Part shown: piece after piece, positions 56,913 through 64,000 of the stretch
Layout: each line of letters opens with the position of its first letter
How positions within the stretch are numbered: the stretch's first letter is position 1
NCBI GenBank assembly: GCA_025766275.1
Contig: JAFKAC010000025.1
Location: 310,001-374,000, forward strand
DNA: 64,000 nucleotides
Direction of reading: 5' to 3'
DNA from: Lactarius indigo
Lineage: Eukaryota > Basidiomycota > Agaricomycetes > Russulales > Russulaceae
Program-made: the position numbers and the translations under genes
The notes under the pieces: generated by a model
The model's input: the letters and a program-made list of their open reading frames with translations, nothing else
Database searches by the model: none
Told to the model about the DNA's origin: nothing

Positions 56913-59900
56913 AAGGGTCGACGTCCGCGTTGGCCAATGTATCCACATGATGAGCTTGCCAAGGCAAGGACGCGTAAATAAGAGCCGCTATTTTTCTAGG
57001 TGCACCCAGGTTTGAGGAATGGAATTCCTTAACCGCATCAGGGGCATGTGCTAGGTTTTTAGCCGGTTCCCAAGTGTCCTCACCCTCACCATATCCTTTC
57101 CAACGGACGAGGTACTTAAGAGTACGACCAAAGAGTTTAGAATCTCTTATATGGTCGACTTCATACTCTTCTTCTCCCTCGACCGTTACTGGATCGGGTG
57201 GTGGAGGCGTAAGCCCATTGACTTCGTTTCCTTTGTAAGGAGAGAGACGGTCTACATGAAATACATCATGGATCCGTAATGCAGGGGGTAGAGCAAGCTT
57301 GTAGTCGACATCACTTATGACTTTAGTGACTTCAAATGGTCCTAGTTGCCTAGGTCCTAATTTGGACGACTGCTGGTGTATCTTTATCTGCTTAGCTTGC
57401 AACCAGACTTTATCCCCGACGTTGAAGGAATATGGCTTAGTCCTTTGTTCAACGTCTGTCTGCATTCGCCTTTTACTTAGGCGTAGAGCCGCCTCTGCAT
57501 CCTTGCAAGCGGAAACTAAGTGCTGAAGGCGCTTGTCGAGCAGTGGAATACCCGTGGGTCTACCAGCGGGAATAGTGAAGTCCGGCGTAAAGCCGTATAG
57601 TAGTTCAAAGGGTGTATGACCCGTAGCTGAGTTGAGCCTACTATTGACTACGAATTCCGCTGTAGGAAGCAGGTTTGCCCAATCATCCTGTCTCTTGCTA
57701 ATGAACATGCGCAAGTATATCTCTACTTCTTGATTTTTGCGCTCAACCTGTCCATTAGCTTGAGGGTGATAGGCTGTGGTTAGACCTGCGTCTATTCCAA
57801 GTCGCTTGTAGAGGGCACGCATGCTTCGCGCTGCAAATTGGGGTCCTCTATCGCTTATAACTTTGCGAGGGATCCCGTGCAGGGGGAAGACTTGTTCAAA
57901 GTAGATGGATGCTACCCCATCAGCCGTAATCTGAGAAGTCACCGGGAACAGATGAATCTGTTTGGTGTAATGATCTACGATGTTTAAGATCATGTCTTTC
58001 CCATGTGACATGGGCAGTGGGCCGATCAGATCGATCCCAACTATCTGCCAAGGTCCCTCAGGTACTTCTTGCGGCTGAATGGTTGCTTTAGGGTGTAGAT
58101 CTTTGCGATATCGTTGGCAACGATCGCATCCTTCTACGTATGAGGCAGTGAAGCCTGACATGCGTGGCCACCAGTAATAGCGACTGACTAGCTCTATAGT
58201 TCCATTCTTTCCAGGGTGTCCAGTAGTGACCGAGTCGTGGCAGGACTTTACCACATCTCTTCGAAGGGCACGATCATTTGGGACATATAATTTACCCCGG
58301 TGGTAAATGAAACCATCTTCTTCTTCCCACATTAAGACGCCATCAGTGAGAGCCTTAGGAGCGGTCTTAGATATACTTTTAAGACCCTCTATGACTTCGG
58401 CTTCTCTAATGGATGCGAGCTTAATGCGACTCCCTAGGGAGTCTATTTCGGGGATGAAGTGCGCTTTAGCGGCAGCTAGGAAATGCTCAGGTTTTAATAC
58501 CTGAACCTGGCGGTTGTCTTCAGAGTCTCGGACTTGGTCTCGTGAGAAACGACTTAATGCATCGGCTTGCATGGATTCTCCCTTCTTATAAGTGATTTTG
58601 AAGGCGAACCGACTTAAGAATAGGGCCCATCTAGCTTGGCGCCTATTTAAGTCTTTCATGGTTGCCCACCATTCCATATTCTTATGGTCGGTGATCACTT
58701 CAAAGGAGATGCCTTCGAGGAAATGTCTCCAATCCTCTAAGGCGCGGATTAAGCCGAGCATTTCTCTGTCGTAAATCTCGTAATTGCGTTCTTCTTTGCT
58801 CATGGACTGCGAGCGATACGCAATGGGGTGCCAGAGACCGTCCGGGTATTTCTGAGTTAAAATACCACCAGTAGCAAATCCTGAAGCATCTACCTCGACT
58901 CTAGTTGGAAGGTTTGGATCGTAAACCTTAAGAATAGGTTCTTGTACGAAACGTTCCTTTAACAGGTCAAAGGCTTTCTGCTGTTCAGACTGCCAGATCC
59001 AAGGAGTGTCTTTCTTAGTAAGGTCATGAAGGGGTCGGGCGATAGCCGCGAAATCTCTGATGAACCTCCTATAGAAATTGGCGAACCCAATGAATGCTCT
59101 TACTTCTTTGAGCGTAGTCGGGGTTGGCCACTCCTTTACTGCAGAGACCTTGCCAGGGTCCATCTGCACTTCTCCAGGACAGATAATCATCCCAAGGTAC
59201 TCCATTTCTTGCTTTTCAAAATCGCACTTCTCAGGCTTGAGATAGAGGTCGTACTGCTCTAACCGTGTTAACACCTCGCGTACTATCTTGCGATGGTGTT
59301 TAAGGTTGTTGCTATAGATGAGAATATCATCCATGTATACGGCGACCTCTCCTTGTGCGATAAGATCGGCAAAGACGGCGTTCATTAAGGCTTGGAAGGT
59401 GGCAGGGCTATTAGTCATGCCAAAATACATGACTTTTGGCTCGTATAGACCCCTATTGGTAACAATAGCACCTTTCCATTCATCGCCTTCTTTGATGCGG
59501 ATATTATGGTATCCCCACCGAACGTCGAATTTAGTGAAGTATTGAGCTCCCTTAAGCCTGTTGATAATATCGGCAGCGAGTGGCAGTGGATATCGGTTCT
59601 TAATGGTAATTTTATTAAGACGCCGATAGTCTTGGACCAGACGGAGCTTGCCGTCCTTCTTTTTAATGAAGAATACAGGGGATGCCATAGGTGATTTAGA
59701 TGGCACTAAATATCCTTTCCCTATATGTTCATCTAAGAATTTGTCCAATTCTACTTGCTCGCTGGGTGACATGGGGTACGTTTTGACCTTCCAGTGTTTA
59801 ACTGCATCTGGCTCAAGGTCTATAGCGTGGTCCCATGGCTGATGTTCAGGGAGTCTCTGGGATTCTTCCTCAGAGAAGACTTTTGCGAAGTCATGATAGT

Positions 59901-60582
59901 GTTCGGGGACCATCTCTTCGAAGGTTTTCTTAGGTTTGGAAGTTATCGCTTTCTCGGCAATCTGCTGAGAATACGTGAAACCAGCCAAACAGAAAACTTC
60001 ATCAGAGACTGTGTCCAACACTTTCTCCCCAAGGAGACGGCGGCGTTCCATACGGTTCGCCATGATGCGCGTCACCTCTATCTCTATCTCCGGTGCGGCT
60101 ATTTCAGCGCTGGAGTTGAGACGCATAGTGCCTTCCTGCCAGTCTATGTGCGGGTTCCGGTGTCTAAGCCAGGGTAGTCCCAATATTACTCGTTCTGGGC
60201 CTAGTGAAGTGACCATAAAGTCAAACTTTTCTGCACTAGGACCGACTTTGAGCACGAGTGTTACTTTGTGGGTGATACTACCGGCTTCATTGAGCGTCCC
60301 ATCGATATTATATAAGGTAATGGGATGCTCCAGCGGAACTTGCAACATCTTGTGGCGGTCAGCGTACTTTTTGTCCAAGAACAACGAAGTTGCTCCGGAG
60401 TCTACCATGGCTGCTACTTTTACAGTACGATGACGTCCTTGTAATTCAACAGAAATATGAAAATGAGATCTGCTATCTTTTGTTTCGGGAATGATACATG
60501 AAGAAAGCACTGCATCAGAAATCATCACTTGCGGCGCTGCTACAAATTGTGGAGCAATCGGAACACTAATACTATTGTTCAT
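56911..60582 (-). CDS. Pol polyprotein of copy C
   Basis: From the ATG the product is 1223 residues, and the frame is open upstream to about 60806. Protease DSGAT lies at residue 61 and the reverse transcriptase YMDD near 415. RNase H (VEVDASGFA), the integrase zinc region (CHDSVTTGHPGKNG ... CDRCQRY) and the DDE core (GIDLIGPLP, ISDRGPQFA, ANGQVERKNQE) follow. A GPF module and a chromodomain near residues 1134-1190 (EYEVDHIRDSKLFGRT) close the protein. No stop or frameshift was seen, so it should encode a complete enzyme set. Since pol is open upstream of the ATG right up to the gag stop, a -1 shift near 60797-60808 is the more likely route of expression. Confidence 0.93.
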   Translation of the reverse strand: MNNSISVPIAPQFVAAPQVMISDAVLSSCIIPETKDSRSHFHISVELQGRHRTVKVAAMVDSGATSLFLDKKYADRHKMLQVPLEHPITLYNIDGTLNEAGSITHKVTLVLKVGPSAEKFDFMVTSLGPERVILGLPWLRHRNPHIDWQEGTMRLNSSAEIAAPEIEIEVTRIMANRMERRRLLGEKVLDTVSDEVFCLAGFTYSQQIAEKAITSKPKKTFEEMVPEHYHDFAKVFSEEESQRLPEHQPWDHAIDLEPDAVKHWKVKTYPMSPSEQVELDKFLDEHIGKGYLVPSKSPMASPVFFIKKKDGKLRLVQDYRRLNKITIKNRYPLPLAADIINRLKGAQYFTKFDVRWGYHNIRIKEGDEWKGAIVTNRGLYEPKVMYFGMTNSPATFQALMNAVFADLIAQGEVAVYMDDILIYSNNLKHHRKIVREVLTRLEQYDLYLKPEKCDFEKQEMEYLGMIICPGEVQMDPGKVSAVKEWPTPTTLKEVRAFIGFANFYRRFIRDFAAIARPLHDLTKKDTPWIWQSEQQKAFDLLKERFVQEPILKVYDPNLPTRVEVDASGFATGGILTQKYPDGLWHPIAYRSQSMSKEERNYEIYDREMLGLIRALEDWRHFLEGISFEVITDHKNMEWWATMKDLNRRQARWALFLSRFAFKITYKKGESMQADALSRFSRDQVRDSEDNRQVQVLKPEHFLAAAKAHFIPEIDSLGSRIKLASIREAEVIEGLKSISKTAPKALTDGVLMWEEEDGFIYHRGKLYVPNDRALRRDVVKSCHDSVTTGHPGKNGTIELVSRYYWWPRMSGFTASYVEGCDRCQRYRKDLHPKATIQPQEVPEGPWQIVGIDLIGPLPMSHGKDMILNIVDHYTKQIHLFPVTSQITADGVASIYFEQVFPLHGIPRKVISDRGPQFAARSMRALYKRLGIDAGLTTAYHPQANGQVERKNQEVEIYLRMFISKRQDDWANLLPTAEFVVNSRLNSATGHTPFELLYGFTPDFTIPAGRPTGIPLLDKRLQHLVSACKDAEAALRLSKRRMQTDVEQRTKPYSFNVGDKVWLQAKQIKIHQQSSKLGPRQLGPFEVTKVISDVDYKLALPPALRIHDVFHVDRLSPYKGNEVNGLTPPPPDPVTVEGEEEYEVDHIRDSKLFGRTLKYLVRWKGYGEGEDTWEPAKNLAHAPDAVKEFHSSNLGAPRKIAALIYASLPWQAHHVDTLANADVDP

Positions 60583-60794
60583 CTCCGAGGCAGATGTAGA
60601 TGTAGAATCAGAACAGGAGGCCGAGACATCACTACTATCAACATGACAGGCAGAAACAAAGTGGTACGTAGGAATTACAGATTGGTCCGAGTCCGAAACG
60701 AGGCGAGATCGTAGGCATATCTTACAACTACATGAAGCCGAGTCAACCGTATCTGTTTTACAGGGGGAGTCCGCAGCTCTGACTACCCCTGGAT

Positions 60795-62021
60795 CTAAAA
60801 AGCCGCTTTAAGAGCGTTGATTTGCTCTTGTTGGGCTGTGAGCGCCGCCAATAACTTTGCCACGTCTGCCTGGGACGTATTGGCTTTGGGCGGTGCGGGA
60901 ATGCTTGTTTGGGCGGTGGAAGCCGCCGACTGACTGGAAGAAGGTTGGGAGGGGGTCTCCTCACTACTGGCCGCAGCTTTCGCTTTGGCGGGTTTCCCCA
61001 TAAATTTGAGCATGCAGACGGGTGCCCTATGTCCGACCTTTTGACAATGGTGGCACACGTCGCGTTCGTGGTTTCCATCCTTCTTTGAGTGGTCCTTAGA
61101 ACCACACCCGTAACACTTGCCTTGCATGTGTTTCTGATAGTCTTGCCGGGTCTTTCCGCCGGATGCGGGCTTGCTCGTGCCGGACCCCTGCTGACGTGAT
61201 GCGTCGACTTGCATCGCGTCTGGGTCGGACGGCTTGCCTGCAGGCAGGATCGACTGGCTGGACGAACCGCCCTTCTTTTCCGAGTCCCTCTGTCTCAGTC
61301 GCTGATCTAGCGACTGTGAGACCTGCTTGAGGTCGTCGAAATCGACATGGGCCTTGTCCGTCAAGGCTAAGGCGTCTTTTACGCGGTCTGAAAGACCATC
61401 GTAAAAGCGGGTGCGGAGGTCTGCTTTTGACCATCCAGTCTGTCCAGAGTACTGTTCGAACACGGATCGGTACTCTGCAACCGATCCGCGGCCCTGCTTT
61501 GTCTTCTTCAGCTGCTCCCTCGCTGTCTCTGTAGTGTCGAGGGGCGAGAACCGCCGGTTGAACTCTTTGACGAATTCGTCCCAAGAGCTACCGAACGGGA
61601 TATTGTTTGACTGAAGTTGTTCGAGGTAAGGGAGAGCCCATGACTTGGCTTCCCCTTCCATAAGGTTAAGAACCGCCATAATCCAGCGGTCTTCTGCCCG
61701 GAAGTACATGCCCTGGGCCGGGTCCCAGGTGTTCATAGCGTCCTGCTGTGAGCCTGCCCAATTATGGAAGGCTGCAAGGAAGTGACGGGCATCTGTAGAG
61801 TTGCCTTTCCCATCCCAGGCTTTGGGACGGGCCACTACTTCCTTGTGTTTGGTGCTGGGCTTGGCCGCGGTTGCTGAAACCTGTGCGGTCAAGTCCGTGA
61901 CCTTTTGCGTGAGTATGCCGACTACTTGGCCTAGATCGCTTATGAGGCGCAAGCAGTCGTTAAGAGTTGGGGGCGGAGCAGGAGCTGTCGGTGTGGGGGG
62001 AGCGGCGGTGGCGGCGGACAT
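60795..62021 (-). CDS. Gag of copy C
   Basis: 408 residues with an Ala/Pro-rich start, a coiled-coil-like segment (DLGQVVGILTQKVTDLTAQV) and the retrotransposon gag core (WDEFVKEFNRRFSPLD ... LRTRFYDGL). Two zinc knuckles, CYGCGSKDHSKKDGNHERDVC in part and CHHCQKVGHRAPVC, lie near residues 305-340. The first knuckle has an unusually long spacing. The frame is also open for 88 codons upstream of this ATG with a charged, coding-like sequence, so translation may begin earlier. Confidence 0.88.
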   Translation of the reverse strand: MSAATAAPPTPTAPAPPPTLNDCLRLISDLGQVVGILTQKVTDLTAQVSATAAKPSTKHKEVVARPKAWDGKGNSTDARHFLAAFHNWAGSQQDAMNTWDPAQGMYFRAEDRWIMAVLNLMEGEAKSWALPYLEQLQSNNIPFGSSWDEFVKEFNRRFSPLDTTETAREQLKKTKQGRGSVAEYRSVFEQYSGQTGWSKADLRTRFYDGLSDRVKDALALTDKAHVDFDDLKQVSQSLDQRLRQRDSEKKGGSSSQSILPAGKPSDPDAMQVDASRQQGSGTSKPASGGKTRQDYQKHMQGKCYGCGSKDHSKKDGNHERDVCHHCQKVGHRAPVCMLKFMGKPAKAKAAASSEETPSQPSSSQSAASTAQTSIPAPPKANTSQADVAKLLAALTAQQEQINALKAAF

Positions 62022-62157
62022 CCTATCTAACTCGTCTTGTCTCTTTCTTTCCTCGTACTTTTTAATCGACTCCCGTCTGTCTTCGATGAGGCGAAGCTGT
62101 TCGTCTTCGTCGAAGTCGTCCCAGTTGTCGAAGTTCTTGATCCACTCTTTTTCTTCT

Positions 62158-62850
62158 TTAGAGAGGATCGTTCTGTACTTGGACGTTACTCCTGTGGGAT
62201 ACTGAGCTTGTGCCTGAGCTGCTCTCTGTTTCCCTTTGGGAGCTATCGTGGGAGTGGACGGATGGGGGAGGAGAAAGTTCGGGGACTAATGCTGCCGCGA
62301 AGGCGATCAGCTGAGGGACGGTGAAAGGGGTGCCTGCAACAAGGCCGAAGGCTCCGTGAAGTTCGAGAAGGGCGAAACGAAAGTCTCTGTCGTAATAGAT
62401 GGCGCGGACGTATGCTTCCGCGTCGTTCTGTGGTTCGCCTTCTAAAGAGAACCTGTAGTGGGCTTCTTCACCAGCAAAGATTTCTTGCTGATAAACTACA
62501 GGGGGTGCTTGGGGGTCGTCAACGAGTGTCTCGTTGGAGGAGGAATGCGCTGAATGGTAAGAGTGCTCCGAGGCTACTGTCGGAGTTGGAGATGCGAAAC
62601 GGGGTGAAGGGATTGGGTCGGTGGACGATTGACCGGCTCCCTGAACATGTAGCGATGCCGAAGCAGAGGCTAAATTTGGAGTGAAGTATGAACGTGGGGG
62701 TGACGGGGGCGCTGGAACAGGAAGGACTGTTTCCTGTCTCCTCCGAAAGAGTCGTCGAAGACGCTGACGAACGTTCGCAAATATGCGAGGCAGTTTGGAA
62801 AAAGGAAAAGGTGGTGTAATGTGACGACGTGTTACGACGACCGCGAAGCG
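62158..62850 (-). CDS. Upstream open frame of copy C without ATG
   Basis: A 230-codon open frame on the minus strand ends inside the upstream extension of the gag frame (overlap 62158-62285). It has no ATG. Composition and content look coding: a basic start, a Ser/Pro-rich part, then a folded-looking segment (EIFAGEEAHYRFSLEG, AYVRAIYYDRDFRFALLELH, PFTVPQLIAFAAALVPEL). It could be the N-terminal part of a longer Gag reached through a +1 shift or an intron, or a separate protein. I do not recognise the family. Confidence 0.45.
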   Translation of the reverse strand, partial: RFAVVVTRRHITPPFPFSKLPRIFANVRQRLRRLFRRRQETVLPVPAPPSPPRSYFTPNLASASASLHVQGAGQSSTDPIPSPRFASPTPTVASEHSYHSAHSSSNETLVDDPQAPPVVYQQEIFAGEEAHYRFSLEGEPQNDAEAYVRAIYYDRDFRFALLELHGAFGLVAGTPFTVPQLIAFAAALVPELSPPPSVHSHDSSQRETESSSGTSSVSHRSNVQVQNDPL

Positions 62851-63354
62851 CTAAGTCGAAGGTGATTGGAGAGTCCGATCAAGCAAGACCAATACACAGT
62901 GGTGTTTCACACTGCGCGAGGCTGCGGCGATAACGGAACACTCAGGAATGATGTAGTGGAGTGTGTAGAGCCACAAGGCTGTCTGCCTCAGTCTTCTCGA
63001 CCTGTTGGCTGCCTCTCACGCCGAAGCGCTCTCAAACTTTTCTGTTTACTTCGCGTACAGCTGTCGCAGGCTAGGCCTGGCAGGCTTCTCTTCCACTTGC
63101 AGCTTATCTGGCGTGGTGACCAGTTCTGCAAGCAGTACCCAGGAACTTTACTGATGACCAGATAAAGTCCTATAGGCAAGCACAATCTATGCCGATTTTA
63201 CGGACACTAGAGTTGTACCAAGATAGCACAGATTCTGCATACGAAGGTCCACAGGCAAAGAGTGAGGTGGATAACACAAAGGACTTGTGGTCGTCAACCA
63301 CCTAGAAAGGAAAGTAGGAAACGCCGGTAAGAATAAAGGGGCGTGTGAAGGAAG
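62851..63354 (-). other. 5' leader of copy C
   Basis: About 500 bp between the PBS and the first coding-like sequence in element orientation, without a convincing open frame. It would carry the packaging signal and leader. Confidence 0.45.
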
Positions 63355-63364
63355 AACTTGTCCT
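63355..63364 (-). other. Primer-binding site complementary to the copy C LTR (self-priming)
   Basis: On the minus strand AGGACAAGTT follows the 5' LTR after two bases. The LTR contains AACTTGTCCT (63630-63639) 35 bp after its TATA box, so the RNA 5' end could pair with this site. Confidence 0.62.
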
Positions 63365-63366
63365 AA

Positions 63367-64000
63367 TGTAGCGGTATGACTTATCGCGACAACTAGACCA
63401 AGAGAAGGTAAGTGAACTGAACTAGTAACACACCCAAGCCTAGCGCGGAGACAAGTCACGCGCCGAACGTACAGTCACTGCGGAGAATATGCACACGTGA
63501 GACCTTTATACAAGGTCAAAGGCAAAGTGATCACGCAGTGGCACGCTGAGTGGAGAACCAAGAGGACAAGTTAACATTGGAGAAGTAAGGGAAGTACAAA
63601 GGAGATACGCACCTGAGTGGAGAACCAAGAGGACAAGTTGGTTCCACTCAGGACGCTACATGAGGGTTTATATACTATGCTGCGGCTGAGTTCGAATTAC
63701 TACAGAACCTTGTTACTAAAGGTAGGCGTAATAGTAATGAGTCAGGCGCTGACGCGTCGTGTCTAATAATAGCGTTATCTATCGTGCTGACTGATGCATA
63801 GTCATTAACGCTGACAGAACAATGACGTGTCCTTATCTATGAGTCACAACCCCATGACAACGTAGTCTAGAACTATCTAGAATGTTCCCTGCTTATCGTC
63901 CAATGAGAAACTACTATACTAATGAGGAAAGTGACCTAAAGAGGTAACATCCAATAAGGAAGTTACTATCCCAGGGTCACGTGCTTTAGGGTGCACATGT
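63367..64000 (-). repeat. 5' LTR of copy C (incomplete at window end)
   Basis: 634 of about 772 bp are visible, with no differences from the left copy noticed. In element orientation it carries the promoter. Confidence 0.93.
63667..63674 (-). promoter_or_regulatory. TATA box of copy C 5' LTR
   Basis: TATATAAA on the minus strand, 35 bp before AACTTGTCCT. A near-perfect inverted repeat (CCTGAGTGGAACCAA with TTGGTTCTCCACTCAGG) surrounds that predicted start, similar in layout to the hairpin of copy B. Confidence 0.62.

Larger units (their letters stand above)
42742..64000 (+). mobile_element. Proposed composite Plavaka-type DNA transposon with two nested Ty3 elements
   Basis: The break in the NLR intergenic block coincides with CACATCAGGAAAAACCCC, a CAC-starting end like those of CACTA/EnSpm-related elements. 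Inside lie palindromic subterminal repeats, a minus-strand DUF6532-like gene, a 255-bp divergent intergenic region and a plus-strand Plavaka transposase. Ty3 copies B and C are inserted in the transposase gene. The right end lies beyond the window, so the boundary and the inclusion of the DUF6532-like gene as cargo are inference. Confidence 0.5.
56127..64000 (-). mobile_element. Ty3/gypsy chromodomain retrotransposon, copy C (minus strand, right LTR cut by window end)
   Basis: Two direct repeats begin TGTAGCGG at 56127 and 63367. Over the 634 bp visible on the right no difference from the left copy was noticed. Between them, on the minus strand, lie PBS, leader, gag and an uninterrupted pol. 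The proteins differ clearly from copies A and B (two zinc knuckles in gag, shorter pol without the long extension), so this is another lineage. Fresh LTRs and open frames make it a candidate for an active element. Confidence 0.94.

Overview
The window looks like nuclear DNA of a mushroom-forming basidiomycete (Agaricomycetes). The evidence is introns of about 50-60 nt with GTRNGT donors, Goodbye-NACHT-ankyrin receptor genes, a Plavaka-type DNA transposase, a DUF6532-like protein, chromodomain Ty3/gypsy elements and a tyrosine-recombinase (DIRS-type) retroelement. No rRNA, tRNA, CRISPR or bacterial operon structure was seen.

Left part (1-11.9 kb). A Ty3/gypsy chromovirus-type element (copy A, 5' end outside the window) ends at 6959 directly against an 8-bp minisatellite. 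A second 8-bp minisatellite in the opposite orientation lies at about 9.8-11.4 kb. Between them is about 1.2 kb of unrecognised sequence and an 801-bp solo LTR with a perfect 5-bp target duplication. AT-rich non-coding DNA follows.

Middle part (11.9-42.7 kb). This is a tandem cluster of three fungal NLR genes (Goodbye - NACHT - ankyrin repeats) separated by copies of a shared intergenic block that carries decayed F-box/LRR-like remnants. NLR-1 is only a 3' ankyrin fragment. NLR-2 is broken by a 5.4-kb DIRS-like retroelement, a one-base deletion in its P-loop exon and an in-frame stop. NLR-3 (34952-41331) can be modelled as 18 exons that all join in frame (about 1808 residues, about 25 ankyrin-like repeats). 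Its nine introns in the ankyrin region are all phase 0. They align codon for codon with ankyrin-repeat coding sequence, so they look like half-repeats converted into introns.

Right part (42.7-64 kb). The last intergenic copy breaks off at about 42742, where a CAC-starting end with palindromic subterminal repeats begins. A many-exon minus-strand DUF6532-like gene and a divergent plus-strand Plavaka transposase follow, and I interpret the whole as one composite DNA transposon. The transposase gene is split twice. A nearly fresh Ty3 element (copy B, one LTR mismatch, target duplication ACGTG) sits in its first intron. A second, unrelated and apparently intact minus-strand Ty3 element (copy C, no LTR differences seen) sits in its last visible exon and runs past the end of the window.

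Copies B and C both show a primer-binding site complementary to LTR sequence that starts about 35 bp after a TATA box. This is the arrangement expected for Tf1/sushi-type self-primed reverse transcription. Copies A and B share a GGGAAAA slippery heptamer at the gag-pol overlap.
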